From an uncultured Maribacter sp. (GTDB lineage Bacteria; Bacteroidota; Bacteroidia; Flavobacteriales; Flavobacteriaceae), in NCBI GenBank assembly GCA_905479535.1, contig CAJQMW010000545.1, forward strand, positions 1 to 7,595: a stretch of DNA of 7,595 nucleotides. The letters run 5' to 3'. The position numbers and the translations under genes are program-made. Position 1 is the stretch's first letter. Each line of letters opens with the position of its first letter. The notes beneath the pieces are model-generated. The model was given only the letters and a program-made list of their open reading frames with translations. It was not told the DNA's origin and did no database searches. Of the stretch, positions 1 through 5,911 are shown piece by piece.

Positions 1-934
1 ACAGCGCTATAAATTTACTGAGGAAGATTTCCGTGGAGAGCAATTCAAGGATTGGGATCACCCGTTACAGGGCAATAATGATTTATTGTCCTTGACCCAA
101 CCGGAAGCTATTGCAGAAGTACACCGAAAATATTTTGCAGCCGGTGCCGATATCGTCGAGACGAATACTTTTTCTGGAACCACTATTGCCATGGCCGATT
201 ATCACATGGAGGAACTGGTCTACGAACTGAATTACGAGTCCGCTAGAATAGCGAAAAAAGTTGCAGATGAATTTACGGAAAAGGAACCACAGAAACCAAG
301 ATTTGTGGCAGGGAGCATAGGCCCGACCAACAAAACGGCCAGCATGTCGCCCGATGTTAACGATCCCGGATTCAGGGCTATTTCCTTTGAGGAGCTTCGA
401 GTAGCCTATAAGCAACAAGTTGAGGCATTGCTAGATGGCGGTTCTGATATATTGCTGGTCGAGACCATATTCGATACCCTAAACGCCAAAGCTGCCCTAT
501 TCGCTATCGAAGAGGTCAAGGAAGAACGAAATATCGATGTTCCCATCATGGTTAGCGGAACTATAACCGATGCTTCCGGCCGGACTTTGTCGGGACAAAC
601 GGCAGAAGCATTTTTGATTTCCATTTCCCATATCCCAATACTTTCAGTTGGTTTTAACTGTGCCTTGGGAGCGAGTCAGTTAGTTCCACATTTGGAGGTA
701 ATATCGAAAAGGTCAGAGCATTTTATTTCTGCCCATCCCAATGCAGGTTTGCCAAATGCCTTTGGGGAATATGATGAAACTCCAGAACAAATGGCGGCAC
801 AAATCAAGGAATATGTTGAAAAAGGATTGGTTAATATCGTAGGCGGATGTTGTGGAACGACTCCGAAACATATCAGGGCTATTGCGGATTTGGTTAAACA
901 ATATGAACCTAGGAAGCTGACGGTTTTTGGTTGA
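1..934 (+). CDS. metH: Split methionine synthase part 1: homocysteine S-methyltransferase domain (5' partial)
   Basis: This is the homocysteine-activating module of cobalamin-dependent methionine synthase, here a separate cytoplasmic protein. It binds homocysteine through a zinc ion so that the thiolate can take the methyl group from methylcobalamin on the partner protein. The frame is open from base 2, upstream of the first start-like codon (TTG at 86), and the peptide from base 2 ([15 protein letters not shown]) already looks like family sequence. The true start is therefore outside the window, probably only a few tens of codons away. Visible hallmarks are [11 protein letters not shown] near the N-terminus, the first zinc cysteine in GFNCALG (codon 659-661) and the paired zinc cysteines in GGCCGTTP (848-853). 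The TGA stop (932-934) falls in the first unit of a 7-nt repeat array, so the last residues may be repeat-derived. metH part 2 follows after an inserted gene. Identity is near certain. Confidence 0.95.
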   Translation, partial: QRYKFTEEDFRGEQFKDWDHPLQGNNDLLSLTQPEAIAEVHRKYFAAGADIVETNTFSGTTIAMADYHMEELVYELNYESARIAKKVADEFTEKEPQKPRFVAGSIGPTNKTASMSPDVNDPGFRAISFEELRVAYKQQVEALLDGGSDILLVETIFDTLNAKAALFAIEEVKEERNIDVPIMVSGTITDASGRTLSGQTAEAFLISISHIPILSVGFNCALGASQLVPHLEVISKRSEHFISAHPNAGLPNAFGEYDETPEQMAAQIKEYVEKGLVNIVGGCCGTTPKHIRAIADLVKQYEPRKLTVFG

Positions 935-972
935 TAGTTGATCGTAACTCGTTTCTCGTTAATGGTTTATCG
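931..972 (+). repeat. Array of six 7-nt units, left end of the four-helix-bundle insert
   Basis: Six consecutive 7-mers run without a gap, with consensus close to TTNNTCG (for example TTGATCG at 938-944 and TTTCTCG at 952-958). The reverse complement resembles the ACGANNN units at 1341-1382, so the two arrays form a degenerate inverted pair around the gene at 991-1338. The first unit contains the stop codon of metH part 1. The period and units are read directly from the sequence. That this is an element end is inference. Confidence 0.7.
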
Positions 973-990
973 AAGATTTTAAATTATTAA

Positions 991-1338
991 ATGGATTATA
1001 AAGAATTAGATATTTGGGTTCAAGCTAGGGTGCTTGTAAAAACGGTATATGTTTTGACCAAGTCTTTTCCACGAGATGAACAATTTTCATTGACCTCACA
1101 GGTTAGAAGATGTGTTATTTCGGTACCCTCAAATATTGCAGAAGGTTGCGGAAGACAATCCAATAAAGAGACTATTCATTTTTTGCATATAGCTAGAGGC
1201 TCTTTATTTGAGTTAGAGACCCAGCTAATTCTTGCGGGTGATTTGAACTATATTTCAGATGTAGATAATGTCCTGAAAGAAATAGAAAGAGTTAAAAAGT
1301 TGTTGAACGGATTCATAAAATATCACAAGAACTTATGA
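991..1338 (+). CDS. Four-helix-bundle protein, 23S rRNA intervening-sequence protein (IVP/S23) family
   Basis: This 115-residue protein belongs to the four-helix-bundle family first known from open reading frames inside intervening sequences of 23S rRNA genes. The family pattern is clear: an N-terminal [18 protein letters not shown] helix, the [15 protein letters not shown] turn, the signature [11 protein letters not shown] (about residues 46-56) and a third helix with [13 protein letters not shown]. Length and residue order fit an intact family member. The molecular role of free-standing members is not settled; relatives such as diversity-generating-retroelement Avd proteins bind nucleic acid. 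There is no Shine-Dalgarno sequence, only an AT-rich leader, as is common in Bacteroidota. The stop overlaps the metH part 2 start in an ATGA, suggesting translational coupling. It sits between two halves of an enzyme it has no known link to, inside inverted 7-nt arrays, and therefore looks like cargo of an insertion. Confidence 0.9.
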   Translation: MDYKELDIWVQARVLVKTVYVLTKSFPRDEQFSLTSQVRRCVISVPSNIAEGCGRQSNKETIHFLHIARGSLFELETQLILAGDLNYISDVDNVLKEIERVKKLLNGFIKYHKNL

Positions 1339-4300
1339 GTACGCACCACGAACTACGAACCACGAGCAACCAACAACGATTTTTAAAATTGAGTGGCTTG
1401 GAACCACTAGTCGTCACTCCTGAAAGTAATTTTATCAATGTGGGGGAACGCACTAATGTGGCGGGCTCTAAAAAGTTTCTTCGTCTTATCAAAGAAGAAA
1501 AGTTTGAAGAGGCGTTGGACGTGGCACGAGATCAAGTTGAGGGTGGTGCCCAGATCATAGATATCAATATGGATGATGGCTTAATCGATGGTAAAGAGGC
1601 CATGGTCAAGTTCTTGAATTTGGTGATTGCAGAACCAGATATCTCTAGAGTGCCCATCATGATCGATAGTTCCAAATGGGAAATTATCGAAGCTGGCCTA
1701 CAAGTTGTACAGGGTAAATGCGTGGTGAATTCAATCAGTTTAAAAGAAGGCGAGTCAGCATTTGTCCATCATGCCAAGCTTATCAAAAGATATGGTGCTG
1801 CGGTAATCGTCATGGCCTTTGATGAGGTAGGTCAGGCGGATAATTACGAGCGACGTATCGAAATCTCGAAAAGGTCCTATGATATTTTAGTAAACAAAGT
1901 TGGCTTCCATCCAGAAGATATCATTTTTGACCTCAATGTTTTCCCGGTTGCTACGGGAATGGACGAGCACAAACGCAACGCCCTAGATTTTATTGAAGCT
2001 ACTAAATGGGTACGTGAGAATCTACCATACGCCAGTGTAAGTGGGGGAGTGAGTAATGTTTCCTTTTCATTTCGAGGAAATAATCCGGTGCGTGAAGCTA
2101 TGCATTCGGTTTTCCTTTATCATGCAATAAAAGCAGGAATGAACATAGGCATCGTGAACCCGACCATGCTGGAAGTTTACGATGATATTCCTGAAGATTT
2201 GCTGGAACGCGTTGAAGATGTAATGCTCAACCGACGTGATGATGCCACGGAGCGACTCCTTGATTTTGCAGAATCGGTAGTCGGAAGAGCCAGAGAAAGC
2301 AAGGTGGATCTGTCGTGGCGAGAAGAACCACTACAAGATAGGATAACACGGGCCTTGGTCAAAGGTATCGACCAATATATTGTAGAGGATGTGGAAGAAG
2401 CAAGACAGGCTTCCGATAAACCTATTGAGGTCATTGAGGGACATTTGATGACTGGGATGAATGTTGTGGGCGACCTTTTTGGAAGTGGAAAAATGTTCTT
2501 ACCACAAGTAGTAAAGTCGGCACGGGTAATGAAGAAAGCTGTGGCACACTTATTACCTTATATTGAAGAAGAGAAAAAAAGAAATGCCCCCCAACCCCCA
2601 AAGGGGGAGCAACATTGGCGTATGGCAAATCCGGTTTTATATGGGTTGTTGAAAGAACATGCAAAGAAAATGCGCTTCCAACCCACCAGAGCCGAAGAAA
2701 TGCTTTGGAATGCATTAAGTGGTAAAAATTTGGATGGGTATAAATTCAGGCGTCAACATATTATAGGTGAATATATAGCCGACTTCATTTGCTTAAAAGA
2801 AGACTTGATTGTTGAGGTTGATGGTTTGATTCATCAATTACCTGAAAATAAAACTAGTGACAAGGAAAGAACGACCTGGCTTGAAAGTGAAGGTTATCGT
2901 GTAATTAGATTTACTAATAATCAAGTTTTAGGAGATTTGGAAGGTGTTCTAGAAGCTATTCATACAGCGCTTAAGGCTCCCCCTTCGAGGGCCGGGGGGG
3001 CTGGACCTGGCAAAATATTGATGGCGACAGTAAAGGGCGATGTACATGATATCGGTAAAAACATTGTTAGTGTTGTTTTGGCCTGTAACAACTATGAGAT
3101 TGTCGACTTGGGCGTCATGGTTCCGCCAGAAAAAATCATCGCTTCGGCCATTGAGCATAATGTAGATGTCATCGGGTTAAGCGGATTGATAACACCATCG
3201 CTTGACGAAATGGTGCACCTTGCCAAGGAGATGGAGCGTCAGAATTTTAAAGTTCCCTTATTGATAGGCGGGGCTACGACAAGTAAGGCACACACGGCCG
3301 TTAAAATTGACCCGCAGTACAGTCAGGCCGTGGTGCATGTAAACGATGCTTCCCGTGCGGTTACCGTGGTGGGCGATTTATTACAAAAAGAAACTTCTGA
3401 CCATTATAAAAAATCCATCAAAGCCGATTACGACCTTTTCAGGGAAAAATTCCTGAACCGTTCCCAACATAAGGAGTATAAACCTATTGAAGGGGCTAGA
3501 AATAATAAGTTCAAGATTGATTGGAATAATTCCAAGATTGTAACACCGAATGAATTAGGAATCCAGATCATAGAGGATATGGATCTTGAAAAGTTGGTGC
3601 CATTTATTGACTGGACACCATTCTTCAGAAGCTGGGAGCTTCATGGAAAGTATCCTGATATTTTAAAGGATAATATCGTTGGCTTACAGGCTGCAGAACT
3701 TTTTGAAGATGCCCAGAAAATGCTGACGGAGGTTATAGAAGGAAAAAAACTGAAGGCAAAGGGAATCTTCGGACTATTTCCTGCGAATACCGTCAATGAT
3801 GATGATATAGAAGTTAAGCTGCCTTCCGTCATTTCGAGCGCAGTCGAGAACAAAGAAATCCAGAGCCAAATCTTCCGAACCCTACGCCAACAATTACAAA
3901 GAAAAAAAGGCATACCCGATTATGCGCTAGCCGATTTCATCGCTCCAAAAGAAACGGGCAAGCAAGACTATATTGGTTGTTTCTGTGTAACCACGGGTTT
4001 TGGAACGGAGGAAGTGGCGACCGAATATGAAAGGAATTTAGACGATTATAATTCAATAATGATTAAAGCATTGTCAGATCGGTTGGCCGAGGCCTTTGCA
4101 GAATATTTGCACAAGGAAGTCCGAACGAAGCACTGGGGTTATGCCCAAAATGAAGACTTGGACAATGAGGCTTTAATCAATGAAAAATACAAAGGAATTC
4201 GCCCGGCACCTGGCTATCCGGCCTGTCCTGATCATTTGGAGAAATTAACGATTTGGGAAATGCTTCAGGTGGAAGAAAAAATCGGGGTGAAACTCACGGA

Positions 4301-4484
4301 GAGTTTGGCCATGTGGCCAGCTTCATCCGTTTCTGGGTATTATTTTGGAAACCCAGAAGCCCGTTATTTCGGTTTGGGAAAAATTAAGCAAGATCAAGTA
4401 AAGGATTATGCGGAGCGCAAAGGGATTGCGATGGAGAAAGCGTTAAAATGGTTGGCACCTAATATTGCGGATGAAGCCCCTTAG
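1335..4484 (+). CDS. metH: Split methionine synthase part 2 (folate, cobalamin and reactivation domains) with an in-frame DUF559 insert
   Basis: This protein carries the methyl from methyl-tetrahydrofolate on cobalamin to homocysteine held by part 1. Domains in order: repeat-derived tail (1-16); pterin-binding barrel (FINVGERTN at 33-41, DINMDDG from 76, MIDSS from 109); four-helix cobalamin cap (about 335-415); foreign insert (about 417-556) with a DUF559 domain; cobalamin Rossmann domain with DVHDIG, where His571 is the expected lower cobalt ligand, then SGLITPS (616 on) and GGATTSKAH; AdoMet-dependent reactivation domain with [10 protein letters not shown] from Arg956. At 1049 residues it exceeds the roughly 900 expected, and the insert accounts for the excess. 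The insert falls in the linker between cap and Rossmann domain, where added mass could be tolerated. ATG 1335 is chosen because no other ATG precedes the folate domain; it overlaps the previous stop. The TAG stop lies in a palindromic repeat. All methionine-synthase motifs checked are intact. Confidence 0.95.
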   Translation: MSTHHELRTTSNQQRFLKLSGLEPLVVTPESNFINVGERTNVAGSKKFLRLIKEEKFEEALDVARDQVEGGAQIIDINMDDGLIDGKEAMVKFLNLVIAEPDISRVPIMIDSSKWEIIEAGLQVVQGKCVVNSISLKEGESAFVHHAKLIKRYGAAVIVMAFDEVGQADNYERRIEISKRSYDILVNKVGFHPEDIIFDLNVFPVATGMDEHKRNALDFIEATKWVRENLPYASVSGGVSNVSFSFRGNNPVREAMHSVFLYHAIKAGMNIGIVNPTMLEVYDDIPEDLLERVEDVMLNRRDDATERLLDFAESVVGRARESKVDLSWREEPLQDRITRALVKGIDQYIVEDVEEARQASDKPIEVIEGHLMTGMNVVGDLFGSGKMFLPQVVKSARVMKKAVAHLLPYIEEEKKRNAPQPPKGEQHWRMANPVLYGLLKEHAKKMRFQPTRAEEMLWNALSGKNLDGYKFRRQHIIGEYIADFICLKEDLIVEVDGLIHQLPENKTSDKERTTWLESEGYRVIRFTNNQVLGDLEGVLEAIHTALKAPPSRAGGAGPGKILMATVKGDVHDIGKNIVSVVLACNNYEIVDLGVMVPPEKIIASAIEHNVDVIGLSGLITPSLDEMVHLAKEMERQNFKVPLLIGGATTSKAHTAVKIDPQYSQAVVHVNDASRAVTVVGDLLQKETSDHYKKSIKADYDLFREKFLNRSQHKEYKPIEGARNNKFKIDWNNSKIVTPNELGIQIIEDMDLEKLVPFIDWTPFFRSWELHGKYPDILKDNIVGLQAAELFEDAQKMLTEVIEGKKLKAKGIFGLFPANTVNDDDIEVKLPSVISSAVENKEIQSQIFRTLRQQLQRKKGIPDYALADFIAPKETGKQDYIGCFCVTTGFGTEEVATEYERNLDDYNSIMIKALSDRLAEAFAEYLHKEVRTKHWGYAQNEDLDNEALINEKYKGIRPAPGYPACPDHLEKLTIWEMLQVEEKIGVKLTESLAMWPASSVSGYYFGNPEARYFGLGKIKQDQVKDYAERKGIAMEKALKWLAPNIADEAP
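1341..1382 (-). repeat. Array of six 7-nt units, right end of the four-helix-bundle insert
   Basis: Six adjacent 7-mers run as ACGCACC, ACGAACT and four further units of the same type, with consensus ACGANNN. Read on the minus strand the typical unit is GGTTCGT, which resembles both the left array at 931-972 and the GGTTNGA units at 5680-5763. The array is translated as residues 3-16 of metH part 2, giving a low-complexity N-terminus rich in His, Thr, Arg and Gln. It contains no stop codon in that frame. Confidence 0.72.
2586..2610 (+). repeat. Left palindrome of the DUF559 cassette
   Basis: This 25-nt GC-rich repeat starts GCCCCCC, continues with AACCCCC and ends GGGGGAGC. The inner CCCCC/GGGGG arms (2595-2599 and 2603-2607) can form a hairpin with an AAA loop. 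It is read through as residues of MetH with no stop. The same sequence type appears inverted at 2976-3001, 4691-4724 and 7081-7107, and in this orientation at 4476-4499. Confidence 0.8.
2976..3001 (-). repeat. Right palindrome of the DUF559 cassette
   Basis: On the minus strand this 26-nt repeat begins GCCCCCC and ends GAAGGGGGAGC. It matches the left palindrome apart from a one-base length difference and a few substitutions in the middle. It is translated as a short Pro/Gly-rich linker (APPSRAGGA) that joins the DUF559 domain to the cobalamin Rossmann domain. Confidence 0.8.
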
Positions 4485-4499
4485 CCCCCATGGGGAATC
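4476..4499 (+). repeat. Palindromic repeat at the metH2 stop
   Basis: This repeat starts GCCCC, continues with AGCCCCC and ends GGGGAATC, in the same layout and orientation as the left DUF559-cassette palindrome. It overlaps the 3' end of metH part 2: the last residues (Ala-Pro) and the TAG stop (4482-4484) come from it. It may form a CCCC/GGGG hairpin just after the stop. Its partner in opposite orientation is 4691-4724. Confidence 0.65.
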
Positions 4500-4500
4500 T

Positions 4501-4533
4501 AAATCTCAAGCGATTTCAGAAGTTGTGAGATTT
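4501..4533 (+). other. Hairpin-forming inverted repeat downstream of metH2
   Basis: AAATCTCA (4501-4508) is exactly complementary to TGAGATTT (4526-4533), giving an 8-bp stem with a 17-nt loop. A shorter CTCC/GGAG pair follows at 4537-4540 and 4550-4553. There is no T-tract after the stem, so I do not call a terminator. The structure sits inside the palindrome-bracketed spacer. Confidence 0.4.
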
Positions 4534-4557
4534 TGTCTCCCAGTGTACAGGAGTCTT

Positions 4558-4633
4558 GCGTTAGGGATTGTATTGGCATCTTTTTTGAGCTTTTTTGCTC
4601 AAAAAAATATAAAGGAAAGCCCGGCTCGAACGC
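4558..4633 (+). ncRNA. Candidate structured RNA element in the metH2-metF spacer
   Basis: Four nested helices can be drawn directly. GCGTT (4558-4562) pairs with AACGC (4629-4633), GGG (4564-4566) with CCC (4620-4622), TTGTAT (4568-4573) with ATATAA (4607-4612, one G-U pair), and TTTTTTGAGC (4581-4590) with GCTCAAAAAA (4597-4606) around a T6 loop. Unpaired TGGCATC and AGGAAAG lie between the helices. I recall closely similar sequences as common intergenic elements in flavobacterial genomes, perhaps corresponding to a named motif such as Flavo-1, but I cannot confirm that here. It may be a cis-acting element for metF, a dispersed repeat, or both. The symmetric A/T arms make terminator function possible but unproven. 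No open reading frame of note occupies 4500-4690. Confidence 0.5.
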
Positions 4634-4690
4634 CAAAAGATGATGAAAATATGAATATAGAAATAACATTTAAAATTGCCTCCTATAAAA

Positions 4691-4724
4691 GCTCCCTCTC
4701 CTCGGAGAGGGCGGGGGGAGAGGC
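4691..4724 (-). repeat. Palindromic repeat upstream of metF
   Basis: This is a longer variant of the GC-rich palindrome, inverted relative to 4476-4499. CCCTCTCC (4694-4701) is fully complementary to GGAGAGGG (4704-4711), and a second GGAGAGG copy follows at 4717-4723. On the minus strand it ends GAGAGGGAGC, as the other copies end in GGGGGAGC. With 4476-4499 it brackets the metH2-metF spacer the way the DUF559 cassette is bracketed. Confidence 0.7.
4717..4723 (+). promoter_or_regulatory. metF ribosome binding site within the palindrome
   Basis: GGAGAGG ends three bases before the ATG at 4727; its GGAG core is six bases away. It is a strong Shine-Dalgarno match in a region where other genes lack one, and it is part of the palindromic repeat. 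It supports the start at 4727 over upstream alternatives. CCTCTCC at 4695-4701 could pair with it. Confidence 0.55.
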
Positions 4725-4726
4725 CT

Positions 4727-5680
4727 ATGAAAGTAACGGAACATATAGCGAAAGCAAAGGGAAATACGCTTTTTAGTTTTGAAATTATACCGCCGGTAAA
4801 AGGGCGTAGTATTCAGGAATTGTACGGGAATATTGATCCTCTTATGGAGTTTAACCCTCCGTTCATTGATGTCACCACATCCAGAGAGGAATACGTTTAT
4901 ATAGACCGTGATGGACTCTTGGACAAGAAATTGACACGTATGCGACCTGGTACGGTAGGAATATGTGCATCCATAAAGCATAAATACGATGTGGATACCA
5001 TTCCTCATGTACTTTGTGGCGGTTTTACTAAAGAGGAAACAGAATATTTATTGGTAGATTGTCATTATTTGGGTATTGACAATGTTATGGCTTTAAGGGG
5101 CGATGCTATGAGAGAGGAGCAGTATTTTGAGGCTACTAAAGGAGGGCATAAATATGCGAACGAACTGGTAAAGCAGATTCAGGATTTGAATTGTGGAAAA
5201 TATTTACATGAGGTTATTGAGACCGATAACTGTGCCGATTTTTGTATTGGTGTAGCAGGGTATCCGGAAAAACACTTGGAAGCGCCCTCATTAAAATCCG
5301 ATTTAAAGCGATTGAAACAAAAGGTAGATGCCGGTGCGGATTATGTGGTGACCCAAATGTTCTTTGATAATCAAAAGTATTTTGAATTTGTTGACGCCGC
5401 TAAAGATATGGGGATTGATGTGCCCATAATTCCTGGTATTAAGCCCATTGCCGTGAAGAGGCATTTGCAATTGTTACCACAAGTCTTTCGCATAGATTTG
5501 CCACAAGATCTCATAGATGCCCTAGATGATTGTACGAACAATAAAGCGGTAAGGCAAGTTGGAATAGAATGGGCCACTAAGCAATCAAAGGAATTAAAAG
5601 AGGCCGGTGTCCCGGTTCTACATTATTACTCCATGGGTAAATCGGACAACATTAAGGCAATTGCCAAGGCGGTTTTTTAG
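4727..5680 (+). CDS. metF: Methylenetetrahydrofolate reductase
   Basis: This flavoprotein reduces 5,10-methylene-tetrahydrofolate to 5-methyl-tetrahydrofolate, the methyl donor used by the split MetH encoded upstream. The 317-residue product fits the bacterial MetF length. Visible family motifs are FSFEIIPP, with Glu19 matching the catalytic acid, then the TTSREEY segment, ALRGD with Asp126 in the flavin site, and the VVTQMFFDN strand (Thr209-Gln210), followed by PIIPGIKPI. ATG 4727 is chosen because homologues begin close to this MKVTEHI sequence and a Shine-Dalgarno match precedes it. A possible start at 4676 would only translate the palindromic repeat into a basic Pro/Arg-rich tail. It lies 242 bases after metH part 2, wider than a tight operon, with an RNA-like structure between. 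The TAG stop touches the first 7-nt unit of the next repeat array. Identity is near certain. Confidence 0.96.
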   Translation: MKVTEHIAKAKGNTLFSFEIIPPVKGRSIQELYGNIDPLMEFNPPFIDVTTSREEYVYIDRDGLLDKKLTRMRPGTVGICASIKHKYDVDTIPHVLCGGFTKEETEYLLVDCHYLGIDNVMALRGDAMREEQYFEATKGGHKYANELVKQIQDLNCGKYLHEVIETDNCADFCIGVAGYPEKHLEAPSLKSDLKRLKQKVDAGADYVVTQMFFDNQKYFEFVDAAKDMGIDVPIIPGIKPIAVKRHLQLLPQVFRIDLPQDLIDALDDCTNNKAVRQVGIEWATKQSKELKEAGVPVLHYYSMGKSDNIKAIAKAVF

Positions 5681-5763
5681 GTTAAAGGTTGGAGGTACTA
5701 GGTTTGAGGTGCGAGGTTATGGTTAGGAGTTACGAATTTCAGGTTTCAAGTTTCATGTTGTGA
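5680..5763 (+). repeat. Array of twelve 7-nt units after metF
   Basis: Exactly twelve 7-mers run end to end for 84 bases. The first five share GGT at the start (for example GGTTTGA at 5701-5707 and GGTGCGA at 5708-5714), and later ones drift through GTTACGA to GTTTCAA. The first unit begins with the last base of the metF stop. Unit type and polarity match the arrays around the four-helix-bundle gene at 991-1338. The units are too degenerate to call simple tandem duplication. Confidence 0.75.
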
Positions 5764-5798
5764 ATAAATAGGATTTGTACAAAAAACCCTTTGTGATA

Positions 5799-5853
5799 CT
5801 GTCTTCTGCGACTGCAACTGCATACTGAAAATGCCAACTGCAACTAAATACTG
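5799..5853 (+). repeat. CTG-led 6/7-nt degenerate repeat block
   Basis: CTG recurs at 5799, 5806, 5812, 5818, 5825, 5838 and 5851, with spacings of 7, 6, 6, 7, 13 and 13, so each interval is one or two 6/7-nt steps. CTGCAACT occurs twice. The block differs in sequence from the flanking 7-nt arrays and lies midway between them. It encodes no open reading frame of note. A T7 run follows at 5858-5864. Confidence 0.5.
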
Positions 5854-5865
5854 CCACTTTTTTTA

Positions 5866-5900
5866 CACTTCTTACCTCGTATTTCCTACTTCGTAACTAC
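5866..5900 (-). repeat. Array of five 7-nt units upstream of the PagL-like gene
   Basis: Five 7-mers, such as TACCTCG (5873-5879) and TACTTCG (5887-5893), end 11 bases before the next start codon. On the minus strand they read as CGAGGTA-type units, related to the GGTNCGA units of the array at 5680-5763. The spacer is thus flanked by inverted arrays, like the four-helix-bundle insert. No gene lies in the 231 bases between metF and the next start. Confidence 0.6.
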
Positions 5901-5911
5901 CTTTGAATCCC

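Larger units (their letters stand above)
2586..3001 (+). mobile_element. In-frame cassette: DUF559 nuclease-like domain between inverted GC-rich palindromes
   Basis: A block of about 416 bases interrupts the cobalamin module of metH part 2 without breaking its frame. Its ends are near-identical inverted palindromes (2586-2610 and 2976-3001). Between them is a complete DUF559 domain (roughly MetH residues 436-548), a family placed among PD-(D/E)XK endonuclease-like folds and related to very-short-patch-repair enzymes. Family landmarks are present: TRAEEMLW (Glu454/455), KFRRQH, ADF with Asp483, VEVDG with Glu494 and Asp496, His500, then DKERT and GYRVIRFTN. The putative catalytic residues are therefore intact. 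No stop codon separates it from MetH, so as read it is translated as an extra domain. An ATG at 2622 is 12 bases after GGGGGAG in the left palindrome and could give internal initiation. No target duplication is obvious. Calling it mobile is inference from the bracketed structure. Confidence 0.75.

Noticed and set aside
83..418. Minus-strand open frames (83-418, 2177-2434, 3641-3913, 7194-7478 and others)
   Set aside because: They lie antisense within well-supported genes and show no domain signature or plausible start context.
2586..3001. Intein or self-splicing intron within metH
   Set aside because: There is no N-terminal Cys/Ser splice junction and no C-terminal His-Asn, no intein blocks, and the insert is open through its whole length; DUF559 is not an intein endonuclease that I know of.
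4676..4726. Extended metF N-terminus from ATG 4676
   Set aside because: The extra residues are a translation of the palindromic repeat, and a good Shine-Dalgarno match immediately precedes ATG 4727, where homologues begin.
4465..4776. 103-codon open frame across the metH2-metF spacer
   Set aside because: It overlaps the 3' end of metH2 and the 5' end of metF in another frame, runs through repeats and the RNA hairpin, and its peptide is low in recognisable content.
5656..5678. GGCAATTGCC palindrome followed by T6 at the end of metF as a terminator
   Set aside because: The palindrome has no loop, is separated from the T-run by seven bases and lies within the coding sequence.
5680..5763. CRISPR-like array
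   Set aside because: The units are 7 nt, contiguous and degenerate, with no spacers and no cas genes.
5898..5905. TACCTTTG, an exact match to the Bacteroidota TAnnTTTG promoter box
   Set aside because: It is only six bases upstream of the chosen ATG and no TTG box lies at the usual distance before it; it is most likely a chance match at the end of the 7-nt array.
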